NCBI GenBank assembly: GCA_965658725.1
Contig: CBFHUI010000052.1
Span: forward strand, 1 to 19,457
From: UBA7985 sp965658725
GTDB taxonomy: Bacteria; Pseudomonadota; Alphaproteobacteria; UBA7985
Length of the DNA: 19,457 bases
Direction of reading: 5' to 3'
Under the pieces are notes generated by a model, which searched no databases, was not told the origin of the DNA, and saw only the letters and a list, made by a program, of their open reading frames with translations. How positions within the stretch are numbered: position 1 is the first letter of the stretch; every line of letters starts with the position of its first letter. This document shows, piece by piece, positions 1 to 8,451 of this stretch. The translations under genes were made by a program, and so were the position numbers.

Positions 1-262
1 CGAAGCCATACCATCGCTGGTAAAGGTCGCTGATCCCCGCTCGCAACTCATCGGTGCCCAAGGCCATGGTGTAGCCCAGGGTTTGCGCTTCCATGGCAGC
101 GGCGACGGCCTCGCGTGCGGCCTTTGGGGCAGGGGTGCCGGGTTGGCCGACTTCGAGGTGATAGACCGCTCGACCAGCCTGTTCAGCATCCTGTGCAGCG
201 CGCATCACGTCCATCACGCGAAAGGCATCGACTGTGCTTCGTTCTGCTACCTTGAGACCCAT
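1..262 (-). CDS. Class I/II PLP-dependent aminotransferase, N-terminal 87 residues (runs off left edge)
   Basis: Only the first 87 codons are visible; the gene continues beyond base 1. The reading begins MGLKVAERSTVDAF and continues through FRVMDVMRAA and HLEVGQPGTPAP to the segment LGYTMALGTDELR. The GQP(G)xP strand followed by a YTxxxGxxELR segment is the usual N-terminal pattern of fold-type I aspartate-aminotransferase-like enzymes, which transfer amino groups using pyridoxal phosphate. The PLP lysine lies off the window, so substrate cannot be judged. I chose the ATG at 262 because an AAGGAAGG-like ribosome binding site lies just upstream on the minus strand; an in-frame ATG at 283 is an alternative that would add seven residues. 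It is transcribed away from the dsbA-like gene, leaving a shared upstream region of about 150 bp. Confidence 0.88.
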   Translation of the reverse strand, partial: MGLKVAERSTVDAFRVMDVMRAAQDAEQAGRAVYHLEVGQPGTPAPKAAREAVAAAMEAQTLGYTMALGTDELRAGISDLYQRWYGF

Positions 263-410
263 GTACCGGCACCTTCCTTGCATTAGTTCTATCAGGCAGA
301 CACTTTGTTACAGTGGTAATGCGACTTTCACCCGAACGCTACTGGACACACTTGCAGTCTGCATGAAACAAACGAAGCATATTCGCATAATACAACTGGA
401 GATCACGTCA

Positions 411-1184
411 ATGATCCGCATTCTCTCCATCGCGCTGGGCGTTTTTGCCCTTGTAGCAACCGCCCAGGCTGCCTTGGCACAGGACGCCAGTCCGGCGACA
501 GCAGATCCTGCAGAGCTGTTCACGGAGCAAGAGCGCGACCGCATTCGGGCTGAAGCGCTGGCCGCGATCCTCCAGTATCCAGAGATCATTGAGGAGGCGA
601 TGGAAATCCTTGAACAGCGCCGGGCAAGCGATGCCCTAGCGTCCGTTTTGCAGGATCCAAACACGCCTATCCTCGGCAACCCGGATGCGACAGTCACGCT
701 GATTGAGTTCTTTGACTACAACTGTGGCTATTGCCGCCGGATGGCCGAGCCGCTGCGCGAGTTGATTGCGACCGACAGCGAGTTGCGCGTGATCATGATC
801 GAGACCCCAATCCTGAGCGAAGAATCGCTGCAGGCGGCACAGGCTTCACTGGCTGTTCACATGATGGGATCCGACTATAGCCGCGTGCACTTCGAGGCGA
901 TGATTTCCAGCGGTCGTGCCACGGGTTCGAGCGTTCTCGGTGTCGCAAGCGAGATGGGCCTTAATGAAGATGCCCTGATGGCGATTATGGGCGGGGAGAG
1001 CGTCCGTCAAACCATTGCTCAGAACTACGCGGCGATGCAGGCGATGGACATTTCCGGCACGCCTGCGTTCATCGTAGCGGGCAGTCCGACGCCCACGACG
1101 CTGACCCGGATCAACGTTCTTCCTGGCGCTGTGCCTGTGGAAGAACTTCGCGCGACAATCGAACTGACGCGTTCAGGCTCCTGA
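411..1184 (+). CDS. DsbA-family (Com1/ScsC-like) periplasmic thiol:disulfide oxidoreductase
   Basis: A 257-residue secreted thioredoxin-fold protein, expected to make or rearrange disulfide bonds in periplasmic proteins. Residues 1-24 form a signal peptide (MIRILSIALGVFALV, then a small-residue cleavage region ALAQ). Residues about 35-75 are a charged helical segment (LFTEQERDRIRAEAL, ILQYPEIIEEAMEIL) typical of the N-terminal domain of Com1/ScsC-like DsbAs. The thioredoxin domain starts near residue 92, with the active site CGYC at 105-108 inside FFDYNCGYC, and the cis-proline loop GTPAFIV near the C-terminus. I chose ATG 411 because it has a GGAG ribosome binding site 9 bases upstream and opens directly into the signal peptide; the open frame extends upstream to 234 but that part is not protein-like. 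It precedes aroQ by 378 bp, so co-transcription is not certain. Confidence 0.93.
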   Translation: MIRILSIALGVFALVATAQAALAQDASPATADPAELFTEQERDRIRAEALAAILQYPEIIEEAMEILEQRRASDALASVLQDPNTPILGNPDATVTLIEFFDYNCGYCRRMAEPLRELIATDSELRVIMIETPILSEESLQAAQASLAVHMMGSDYSRVHFEAMISSGRATGSSVLGVASEMGLNEDALMAIMGGESVRQTIAQNYAAMQAMDISGTPAFIVAGSPTPTTLTRINVLPGAVPVEELRATIELTRSGS

Positions 1185-1562
1185 TTTGCGCAGGTTTGGG
1201 ATCACTTTTTGGCGTGTGTGGCCCAATGTTCGCCGCATTTGCCCCCAACTTTTTTATCCTGTTTTCTGGCACTAAACGGAATTTCCGGTTTATTATGCGA
1301 CCGGAAATTCCTTTCCCTATTGGAGGTGGATAGACGCGGCTCTATCCACAATTTTGCCCAACCTTCCCCAGCGACGATGCGGTCTTATCGGTGTATCTCT
1401 TGTTATGTGGACAAGAAGGCGCGCCCGCTTTGGTTTTCTGAAGCCAGCTCGGAGAAAGCTGCCCGGTTCCGCAGAAGAGTTGGGGCGTTCGATCCAGTAC
1501 CGACAGTGAGCGGCCCGACATGATTCGATTTTGCGAACGAATTTTTTGGGGTCCAAACCGGC
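1185..1562. other. 378-bp intergenic region between the dsbA-like gene and aroQ
   Basis: I find no convincing gene here. A 104-codon open frame (1209-1523, +) has no ribosome binding site, no recognisable domain and an unlikely composition. The stretch is more AT-rich than its neighbours, with T-runs around 1250-1265 and 1542-1547, and contains one perfect 12-bp inverted repeat (1278-1311, listed separately). It probably holds the 3' end of the dsbA transcript and the promoter of the aroQ-accB-accC operon, but I cannot place a convincing -35/-10 pair. Confidence 0.6.
1278..1311. repeat. Perfect 12-bp inverted repeat (dyad) with 10-nt AT-rich spacer
   Basis: GGAATTTCCGGT at 1278-1289 is exactly the reverse complement of ACCGGAAATTCC at 1300-1311; the spacer is 1290-1299. 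On the plus strand it is followed by TTTCCCTATT, which is only a weak U-tract. It could be an intrinsic terminator for the upstream gene or an operator for a dimeric regulator of the aroQ-accBC operon. The sequence alone does not decide, although the missing T-run argues against a strong terminator. Confidence 0.7.
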
Positions 1563-2012
1563 GTGGCACGTGTTCTCGTAATCAACGGTCCAAATCTGAA
1601 TACACTGGGCTGGCGTCAGCCAGAGATGTACGGCACCGAAAGCCTGGCCGATATTGAAGCATTGTGCGTTGCTGCGGGTGAGAGCCTCAACCTGCAAGTC
1701 GAGTGCTTCCAGGCGAACAGTGAAGGCGCCATTGTTGACCGAATTCAGGACTGCCGTGGAAGCTTTGATGGCATCGCGCTGAATGCGGGGGCCTACACTC
1801 ACACGTCTATCGCGATTCTCGATGCCTTGCTGGCTGTCGATCTGCCGGCGATCGAGGTGCATCTCTCGAACGTTTACCAGCGCGAGCCGTTTCGCCACAC
1901 CTCCTACATCTCCAAGGCTGCAATCGGCGTAATCGCTGGTTTCGGTTCGCACAGCTACGTTCTGGCGCTGCAAGCGCTGAACTATCGGCTGTCTCAAGCA
2001 CGTCAATCTTAA
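1563..2012 (+). CDS. aroQ: Type II 3-dehydroquinate dehydratase
   Basis: Catalyses step three of the shikimate pathway, 3-dehydroquinate to 3-dehydroshikimate, in the cytoplasm; type II enzymes are dodecamers. At 149 residues it has the standard family length. Conserved motifs are intact: INGPNLNTLGWRQPEMYG (7-24, with catalytic Arg18 and Tyr23), the substrate loop NAGAYTHTSIAI (74-85), EVHLSNVYQREPFRH (98-112, with His100 and Arg107) and the C-terminal GFGSHSYVLAL. The loop reads NAG where many homologues have NPG, a conservative variation. The start is GTG at 1563; no in-frame ATG precedes the conserved N-terminus, and only a weak G-rich ribosome binding site is visible. It lies 18 bp upstream of accB, the common alphaproteobacterial aroQ-accB-accC arrangement. 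Confidence 0.96.
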   Translation: MARVLVINGPNLNTLGWRQPEMYGTESLADIEALCVAAGESLNLQVECFQANSEGAIVDRIQDCRGSFDGIALNAGAYTHTSIAILDALLAVDLPAIEVHLSNVYQREPFRHTSYISKAAIGVIAGFGSHSYVLALQALNYRLSQARQS

Positions 2013-2030
2013 GGGTATCAGGGTCCGCAC

Positions 2031-2534
2031 ATGGCGCAGAAAACAGACAAAGCAAACGGCTCCTTCGACGTTTCAGCAAACCTCCTCCGAAAGCTCGCAG
2101 ACACCATGGGCAATGCGGGTTTGTCGGAGATCGAGTATGTCGATGGTGATCGCAGTCTGAGACTTTCCCGCGCAACTCAAGCGGCTACTCCGGTTGCTGC
2201 TGCACCGGTTGCCGCTGTCCCCGTGGCTCCCGCGGCCCCAGCCCCCGCCGCTGCTGCTGCAGCGCCTGCCGCGGCACCTGCCGTTGAACCGGTCAGTGAC
2301 GTGAAGACCATCGACTCTCCCATGGTTGGCACCGTCTACCTCGCGCCCGAACCCGGCGCATCCGACTTTGTGAGCATTGGCGATGAGATCAAAGAAGGCG
2401 ACACGCTGATGATCATCGAAGCAATGAAAGTCATGAACCACCTGCCTAGCCCTGCCGCTGGTGTGGTGCGGCGCGTCCTTGTTGCCGATGGTGAGCCCGT
2501 TGAGTTTGGGCAGCCGCTGATCGAGCTGGCATAG
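2031..2534 (+). CDS. accB: Biotin carboxyl carrier protein of acetyl-CoA carboxylase
   Basis: This 167-residue protein carries the biotin that is carboxylated by AccC and donates carboxylate to acetyl-CoA in the AccA/AccD reaction, the first committed step of fatty acid synthesis. Residues 10-50 form the N-terminal domain (FDVSANLLRKLADTM, GLSEIEYVDGD). Residues 52-86 are an Ala/Pro/Val flexible linker, and residues 92-167 are the biotinyl domain with the biotinylation motif EAMKVMN, the modified residue being Lys133. The C-terminus (GEPVEFGQPLIELA) matches the family end. ATG 2031 follows an AGGG-type ribosome binding site. It sits between aroQ (18-bp gap) and accC (14-bp gap), surely in one operon. 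Confidence 0.97.
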   Translation: MAQKTDKANGSFDVSANLLRKLADTMGNAGLSEIEYVDGDRSLRLSRATQAATPVAAAPVAAVPVAPAAPAPAAAAAAPAAAPAVEPVSDVKTIDSPMVGTVYLAPEPGASDFVSIGDEIKEGDTLMIIEAMKVMNHLPSPAAGVVRRVLVADGEPVEFGQPLIELA

Positions 2535-2548
2535 GACGGTTCGCGGAC

Positions 2549-3904
<1,356 letters not shown>

Positions 3905-3995
3905 TTCGTCCAGAGAAAGATCAGCCGCAAGACACAGGTTTCGCGTTTTTTTGGGGTGCGACTGCGGTGTGAGAAAGTCTGGATTCACAGGGTAA

Positions 3996-4014
3996 GCGCC
4001 CCGGAAGAGGGCGC
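3996..4014 (+). repeat. Short GC-rich hairpin in the aat leader
   Basis: GCGCCC (3996-4001) pairs with GGGCGC (4009-4014) around a 7-base loop CGGAAGA. It lies 17 bases before the GTG start of aat. No T-run follows, so it is not a classic terminator; it could affect mRNA processing or aat translation, or be incidental in GC-rich DNA. Confidence 0.35.
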
Positions 4015-4031
4015 GAGCACGATAAGAAGAA

Positions 4032-4829
4032 GTGTCTGGAATACTTATGTTAGGTTCAGAACACCTGCCTGAAGACGTTTTTGGGGCGCCAGTCATCCAC
4101 CCGGAGCTGGCAATTCAGGCTTATTCCATCGGACTGTTTCCGATGGCCGACGATCGGGATGATCGGAACGTACATTGGGTCGATCCAATCGAGCGGGGAG
4201 TCCTGCCGCTCGACAGCTTTCATGTCCCAAAGCGCCTCAAGCGCACGGTGCTCAACCCGCCCTATCAGGTGCGGTCGAATACGGCGGTGGAAGAGGTCAT
4301 CCGGATGTGCGCGGCCTCTGATTTGGGCCGGGAAGACACTTGGATCAACGAGCCGATCATCGAGATGTATCTCAACCTGTTCGACATGGGCCACCTGCAC
4401 ACGGTTGAGTGTTGGCAGGGCGATCGGCTGGTTGGCGGGCTTTACGGGGTCGCAATCGAAGGGGCTTTCTTCGGCGAGTCCATGTTCAGCATCGAGCGAG
4501 ACGCTTCTAAAATCGCGCTGGTCTCATTGGTCGCCCGCTTGCGGGTTGGCGGGTTCAAGTTGCTGGATTGCCAGTTCATGAACCGGCATCTCGAGCAGTT
4601 CGGTGCTACCCCACTGCATCGCGTGGCTTTCCGTAAAATGTTGGACGAAGCCGTGGAAGTGACGGCGGCGTTCCCGGAAGTTCTGTCCGACTACGAGCTG
4701 CGTCAGTTCCTGCAGTCAAGCAACCAAACGTCGAAAACCGGGTGTTCCATCGCATTGAGCGCTGGGGAAGAGGCAAACATCCAACCCTGGAAAACCGGCT
4801 CTGGCTCGTTGTCCTTCGGGAACTCGTAA
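4032..4829 (+). CDS. aat: Leucyl/phenylalanyl-tRNA--protein transferase
   Basis: Transfers Leu or Phe from aminoacyl-tRNA to N-terminal Arg/Lys of proteins, marking them for ClpS/ClpAP (bacterial N-end rule). Family motifs run in order: YSIGLFPM (31-38), WVDPIERGVLPLDSFH (49-64), DTWINEPII (102-110), GGLYGVAIEGAFFGESMFS (135-153, with Glu149) and FKLLDCQFMNRHLEQFGA (175-192, with Gln181). The start is GTG 4032, or ATG 4047 five codons later; neither has a strong ribosome binding site. The protein is 265 residues, longer than the roughly 200-240 usual in the family. The excess is a tail after QTS (222-224) that is Ser/Gly rich, unlike the family, and encoded antisense to the end of the DUF2155 gene. 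I infer loss of an ancestral stop codon near residue 225. Confidence 0.92.
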   Translation: MSGILMLGSEHLPEDVFGAPVIHPELAIQAYSIGLFPMADDRDDRNVHWVDPIERGVLPLDSFHVPKRLKRTVLNPPYQVRSNTAVEEVIRMCAASDLGREDTWINEPIIEMYLNLFDMGHLHTVECWQGDRLVGGLYGVAIEGAFFGESMFSIERDASKIALVSLVARLRVGGFKLLDCQFMNRHLEQFGATPLHRVAFRKMLDEAVEVTAAFPEVLSDYELRQFLQSSNQTSKTGCSIALSAGEEANIQPWKTGSGSLSFGNS

Positions 4830-5383
4830 ATATCGAGAAACGCTGAACTCTCCGGCGTTTCGGTCGGAGGGTTCTTGAGGCACCGGCGCGGTGTCACTTC
4901 CAGATTTCCCAAAGCAATGGTCTCGCCGATTGTGACTTCCTGCGTGGACATGCGGGCTGTGATTTTGTCGAGCGTGCGCAGAACCGCAACGGCGTAAACA
5001 TCGGGGTCTTCCGCTTCGATTCCGCGGATCGCGGCGGCATCGATATCCGTACCGACATCACCGGTCACCCGGCCCACACTTTGCCCGCCCAGAACCCGCA
5101 CAACACCAATGAACGAACCAAACAGTGGCTCACCTTCTTGCGCTGCTGGTCGGATGAGATCCCCGAGCGCGCTGTCGATGCTGGGGTCAGAGCCAACGTC
5201 TGGCCGACGCTGCGGCACCGGCGGCGGCGCGAACGGGTCAACGGCGGGTATAAAATCGGGGTCCTGTTCCTGCGCCTGGGCGTTGCTAACGAGGCTAGGG
5301 GGCATAAACAGCAGCGCACCCAGAGCAAAGATCACCAGTGCTGGGGTAGCCTTGGCTTGCCAAAAACGAAACGGCAGGGGCAT
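4703..5383 (-). CDS. DUF2155 domain-containing secreted protein
   Basis: A 226-residue exported protein of unknown function, widespread in Alphaproteobacteria. Residues 1-38 form a signal peptide with one hydrophobic segment (ALVIFALGALLF) and a likely AQA-type cleavage site. Residues 40-80 are Pro/Asp-rich and probably disordered. The DUF2155 domain spans about 130-226: AVLRTLDKITARMST, an LEVTPRRC strand (Cys168), and the family-typical end GWMFASSPALNAMEH followed by FDVWLLDC (Cys224). Those two cysteines could form a disulfide in the periplasm. The ATG at 5383 lies 3 bp after the TGA of the upstream small gene and has a GAGAG-like ribosome binding site, so the two are probably translationally coupled. 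Its last 127 bp overlap the 3' end of aat on the opposite strand; the conserved family C-terminus shows that this end is genuine. Confidence 0.92.
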   Translation of the reverse strand: MPLPFRFWQAKATPALVIFALGALLFMPPSLVSNAQAQEQDPDFIPAVDPFAPPPVPQRRPDVGSDPSIDSALGDLIRPAAQEGEPLFGSFIGVVRVLGGQSVGRVTGDVGTDIDAAAIRGIEAEDPDVYAVAVLRTLDKITARMSTQEVTIGETIALGNLEVTPRRCLKNPPTETPESSAFLDIYEFPKDNEPEPVFQGWMFASSPALNAMEHPVFDVWLLDCRN

Positions 5384-5386
5384 GCG

Positions 5387-5689
5387 TCAGCTCTCCGCGC
5401 GGTCAGTAGAAACAGGCGCGACGCTCCCCGATGCGTCACGGTCGGTTGTGGCGGCAGTGCCGTCAGCTTGAGCCCCAGACCGAGCCATGAAGCGCGGCTG
5501 TAGCGCAGCGATTTCTTGGACAAAGACAGCCCGTGCGGCCGCGGTATCGACGCCCATAACCGCCGCATCCTCTAGCGCATCGAGCGCGACATCCAGCACC
5601 TCGGCGAGATTGTCGTCGAGGGTCGAGAGCTTGTCCTTGCAGGAAACCGCTTTCCCGTCTTTGTCGATCCAGCGTGCTGGAAGCGTCAT
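5387..5689 (-). CDS. Small hypothetical protein upstream of the DUF2155 gene
   Basis: A 100-residue acidic, soluble protein that I cannot assign to a named family. Residues 1-70 look structured: a start WIDKDGKAVSCKDKL, a Leu-rich helix (LDDNLAEVLDVALDALED) and a second helix ending LQPRFMAR. Residues 72-100 are Ala/Thr/Ser/Asp-rich and probably disordered. There is no signal peptide or membrane segment. The first part resembles uncharacterised short proteins I associate with alphaproteobacteria, but I cannot verify this. Its TGA lies 3 bp before the DUF2155 start, making a two-gene operon. Its ATG at 5687-5689 is at the head of the divergent region shared with cysE. Confidence 0.72.
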   Translation of the reverse strand: MTLPARWIDKDGKAVSCKDKLSTLDDNLAEVLDVALDALEDAAVMGVDTAAARAVFVQEIAALQPRFMARSGAQADGTAATTDRDASGSVAPVSTDRAES

Positions 5690-5714
5690 GCTAGAGCCAA
5701 TTCATCTGATGGCG

Positions 5715-5731
5715 CGGGGCGATTTGCCCCG
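5715..5731. repeat. 6-bp GC hairpin in the divergent region upstream of cysE
   Basis: CGGGGC (5715-5720) is complementary to GCCCCG (5726-5731) around a GATTT loop. It lies 26 bp upstream of the minus-strand start at 5689 and about 120 bp before the cysE promoter candidate. It could be an operator or chance in GC-rich sequence. Confidence 0.25.
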
Positions 5732-5850
5732 GATTGCCGCAGCCTTAGAGGGCCTTCGTGCCTCCGGTTTTAATCCAAGAGCGGGGCCTGTGGTAGCCTC
5801 GATTCGAGAATTCATCATTTCACGAACAGCTGACCCGAGCATCTGAAGGG

Positions 5851-5879
5851 TTGGACCGGGGCTTGCAGGGGCCTACATT
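5851..5879 (+). promoter_or_regulatory. Candidate sigma-70-type promoter for the cysE operon
   Basis: TTGGAC (5851-5856) and TACATT (5874-5879) are separated by exactly 17 bp and match the -35 and -10 consensus at four of six bases each. Predicted transcription would start near 5886, giving a leader of about 33 bases before the ATG at 5919. The leader contains the ribosome binding site AAGG at 5907-5910. This is the clearest promoter-like pair I see in the window, but it is prediction only. Confidence 0.5.
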
Positions 5880-5918
5880 AGCTATCCAACCGGGAATTGC
5901 CCTAACAAGGTCACCGCC

Positions 5919-6689
5919 ATGTTCAAATCCATCCGCGAAGAGATCAAGAGCATCATCGAACGCGATCCTGCTGTACGCAGCGGTCTCGAAGTCGTGGTTG
6001 CTTACCCCTCTTTCTGGGTCATGCGCTATTACCGCTTTTCCAACTGGCTGTGGAAGCGGCGGATGCACGTGCTGGCGCGGTGGATCATGCAAATGGCGCG
6101 TTGGGGTACAGGGATCGAGATTCACCCGGGTGCAACGATCGGTGAGCGCTTTTTCATCGACCACGGCATGGGTGTCGTGATTGGCGAAATGGCTGAGATC
6201 GGTGACGACGTGACGCTTTATCACGGGGTAACGTTGGGCGGTGTTTCACCGTCAGTGGACTCCGAACAACAGCGCGACATCAAGCGTCACCCGACGCTGC
6301 GAGACGGCGTCATCGTCGGTTCAGGCGCGCAAATCCTCGGTCCTGTTGTTGTTGGCGAGCATGCTCGGATTGGCGCAAACGCGGTTGTCACCCGCGATGT
6401 TGAAGCGCGCACGACCATGGTCGGCATTCCGGCCAAGCCCGTGCAGCTTTCCCGTGCTGAACAGGGAGCGATTGACCGCTTTGTCGCCTACGGCACCCCG
6501 CTGGACGTCTCCGACCCGGGTTTGGCGGCCTCTGATGCCCTGCGCGATCAAGTGGCCCTGCTCAAAGCGCGTTTGAGCGCGCTGGAGTACGCGGTCAACG
6601 AGGTGCACGATGCCAACGAGCCGCAGATGAGCGCACCACCGGCTGGAACAGAAACCGACAGCCGGGCTGACGAACGCTCGGGCAAGTGA
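5919..6689 (+). CDS. cysE: Serine O-acetyltransferase
   Basis: Makes O-acetyl-L-serine from serine and acetyl-CoA, the precursor for cysteine synthesis. The 256-residue protein has a short N-terminal helical domain (MFKSIREEIKSIIERDP, then about 20-62) and a left-handed beta-helix of hexapeptide repeats (about 65-175). Conserved family stretches are IEIHPGATIGERFFIDHGMG (66-85), YHGVTLGG (101-108), the RHP motif (123-125) and VGIPAKPV. After residue 210 comes a charged, Ser/Glu/Asp-rich tail that lies outside the fold. ATG 5919 has AAGG 8 bases upstream. The TGA at 6689 overlaps the GTG start of the next gene (GTGA), so translation is coupled. It heads a four-gene operon with a cysteine desulfurase and tungstate transporter genes. 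Confidence 0.95.
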   Translation: MFKSIREEIKSIIERDPAVRSGLEVVVAYPSFWVMRYYRFSNWLWKRRMHVLARWIMQMARWGTGIEIHPGATIGERFFIDHGMGVVIGEMAEIGDDVTLYHGVTLGGVSPSVDSEQQRDIKRHPTLRDGVIVGSGAQILGPVVVGEHARIGANAVVTRDVEARTTMVGIPAKPVQLSRAEQGAIDRFVAYGTPLDVSDPGLAASDALRDQVALLKARLSALEYAVNEVHDANEPQMSAPPAGTETDSRADERSGK

Positions 6690-7750
6690 CCCTCTACTTC
6701 GACCACGCTGCAACCACTCCGATCCGGCCCGATGTCATCGCGCTGATGGCTGAAGTCATGGGCCGTGTGGGCAATGCGTCGTCTGTCCACCGCGCTGGGC
6801 GGGACGCCCGCGCGGTGCTGGAGCGTGCGCGGGAGCAAGTCGGTATGCTCGTCGGCGCTCGGGCGCAGGAAGTTCTGTTCACCGGGTGCGGGACCGAAGC
6901 CAACAATCACGTCCTGAACGCACATTCGAGCGGCCCCATCCTCGTCTCCGCCATCGAGCATGATTCCATCCTCAACGGCCGCCCGGGGCTGGAGACGGTG
7001 CCGGTACTGGCGAGCGGCGTGATCGATCTCGACGCGCTGGAACGGCGCCTGAGTGAAGGTGAACCGGGCCTGCTGTCCCTCATGTTGGTCAACAACGAAA
7101 CGGGTGTGATTCAGCCGGTCGCCGAGGCTGCAAAACGCGCTCAGGCGAAGGGCTGGCGCGTGCACAGCGACGCGGTACAGGCGGCAGGCAAAATCCCGCT
7201 CGCCATGGGTGCACTCGGGGCCGATTACCTGACCCTTTCAGCCCACAAGTTCGGCGGCCCGCAAGGTGTGGGCGCGCTCGTGTTGCGCCCCGGTATGGAC
7301 CCCGCACCCTTGTTGCAGGGCGGCGGGCAGGAACGGCGGCGACGCGCCGGAACAGAAAACGTAGCCGGAATCGCTGGGATGGGACTGGCCGCGGATAGCA
7401 CGCTGATTGCGCCCATCGCCAACCTGCGTGCGCAGCAAACAATCGAGGCCGCGCTGACCGCGCTGGGCGCAGAGATCATCGGGGTGGCTGCTCCGCGTGT
7501 GTCAACCATTACCTGCGCGCGCTGGCCCGGCAAAACGGCCGAGCGCATGCTGATGAAATTCGACCTTAAAGGGGTGGCGCTGTCCTCCGGCTCAGCTTGC
7601 TCCTCGGGCAAGGTGGGGCCCAGCCACGTGCTCCGCGCCATGGGCTTTGACGACGAAAGCGCGCTCTCCGCCCTTCGCTTCTCAACCGGCTGGAGCACGA
7701 CCGAGACAGAGGTGAGAGCCTTGGTCGAGGCCGTGCAGGCGCTGGCATGA
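6686..7750 (+). CDS. Cysteine desulfurase (NifS/IscS family)
   Basis: A PLP enzyme that removes sulfur from L-cysteine as an enzyme-bound persulfide, giving alanine. The protein has 354 residues. The N-terminus YFDHAATTPIRP is diagnostic; the PLP-stacking His is His92 (IEHDS), the NNETG motif is at 136-140, and the Schiff-base lysine is Lys188 in TLSAHKFGGPQG. The persulfide-forming cysteine is Cys305 in SSGSACSSGKVGPSHVLRAMG, a long-loop group I arrangement like IscS/NifS. It is somewhat shorter than typical IscS, with little after the RFSTGWSTTE strand. The start is GTG 6686, overlapping the cysE stop. It ends TGA 7750, overlapping the ATG of tupB. No iscU, sufB or iscR lies nearby, so its sulfur acceptor is unknown; the context suggests a link to metal-cofactor sulfuration (inference). 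Confidence 0.94.
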   Translation: MTLYFDHAATTPIRPDVIALMAEVMGRVGNASSVHRAGRDARAVLERAREQVGMLVGARAQEVLFTGCGTEANNHVLNAHSSGPILVSAIEHDSILNGRPGLETVPVLASGVIDLDALERRLSEGEPGLLSLMLVNNETGVIQPVAEAAKRAQAKGWRVHSDAVQAAGKIPLAMGALGADYLTLSAHKFGGPQGVGALVLRPGMDPAPLLQGGGQERRRRAGTENVAGIAGMGLAADSTLIAPIANLRAQQTIEAALTALGAEIIGVAAPRVSTITCARWPGKTAERMLMKFDLKGVALSSGSACSSGKVGPSHVLRAMGFDDESALSALRFSTGWSTTETEVRALVEAVQALA

Positions 7751-8451
7751 TCGCCGCGTTCTCTGAGGCTTTTGGCTTGCTGCTCAGCGGTGATCCGGCG
7801 CTGTGGGATGTCATCTTTCGCTCGCTGTGGGTCTCAACGGCGGCAACGCTGCTGGCCATGTTGGCGGCGATCCCACTGGCCGTGCTGCTGGGCACCCACG
7901 CCTTCCCCGGACGCTGGCTGATCAACACGGTTGTGGGGAGCTTTCAGGCTATGCCGGCGGTGGTCGTGGGCCTGCTGGTTTATTTGCTGCTGACCCGCCA
8001 AGGCCCTCTGGGTGATCTGCGCCTGCTGTTCACGTCGTGGGCCATTCTGATCGCGCAGTTCATTCTGGTGCTGCCCATGGCTGTGGCGCTGGTCACGGGT
8101 AGGATGCGAGACTTGTGGCGGCGGTTTGGGGATCTCTACCGGCTCGACGGCGCTGGCTTCCACACGCGCATGCGCGCGCTTTTCGTCATGGCACCGGGGC
8201 CGGTGATCGTGGTGGGGCTGACAGTGTTCGGTCGTGCAATATCCGAAGTCGGCGCTGCGATAATTGTTGGCGGGAACCTCGAGTACGCCACACGGGTTCT
8301 GACCACAGCGATCAAGCTGGAAGTCGAACAGGGCAAGCTGGCTCAGGCGCTGGCCTTTGGCACGGTGCTGCTGCTGCTTGCTCTGGTGGTAAACCTCTCA
8401 GCACGCCTGGTAACGGTGCTGCTGCCTGAACAGGACCTGGAGCGAAAGTGA
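7747..8451 (+). CDS. tupB: Tungstate/molybdate-type ABC transporter permease
   Basis: A 234-residue inner-membrane protein with about five hydrophobic segments (near 26-48, 60-82, 95-117, 145-162 and 200-226). The ATPase-contact (EAA) loop reads GRAISEVGAAIIVGGN (162-177) and continues into TRVLTTAI, a pattern typical of TupB/WtpB permeases for tungstate or molybdate. The N-terminal SLWVSTAATLLAMLAAIPL segment also fits. The ATG at 7747 overlaps the stop of the cysteine desulfurase (ATGA), and its own TGA overlaps the GTG of tupA (GTGA). The family assignment rests on motifs and the adjacent TupA-like binding protein. No ATP-binding subunit gene is present in this window. Confidence 0.88.
   Translation: MIAAFSEAFGLLLSGDPALWDVIFRSLWVSTAATLLAMLAAIPLAVLLGTHAFPGRWLINTVVGSFQAMPAVVVGLLVYLLLTRQGPLGDLRLLFTSWAILIAQFILVLPMAVALVTGRMRDLWRRFGDLYRLDGAGFHTRMRALFVMAPGPVIVVGLTVFGRAISEVGAAIIVGGNLEYATRVLTTAIKLEVEQGKLAQALAFGTVLLLLALVVNLSARLVTVLLPEQDLERK

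Noticed and set aside
304..319. CACT...AGTG short dyad upstream of the dsbA-like gene
   Set aside because: Only 4-bp arms; expected by chance.
1209..1523. 104-codon plus-strand open frame between the dsbA-like gene and aroQ
   Set aside because: No ribosome binding site, no recognisable motif, Cys/Pro/Arg-scattered composition, and it contains the perfect dyad at 1278-1311; looks non-coding.
1523..1547. ATTCG...CGAAT followed by T6 just before aroQ, resembling a small terminator or attenuator
   Set aside because: The stem is only 5 bp and AT-rich, with a 10-base loop; too weak to call, and it sits only 15 bases from the aroQ start.
5688..5846. 52-codon plus-strand frame (MLEPIHL...) whose ATG overlaps the divergent start codon at 5687-5689, with GGAAG upstream
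   Set aside because: Codon choice is not like neighbouring genes, no family is recognised, and it occupies the divergent regulatory region; a real microprotein cannot be excluded but is unsupported.
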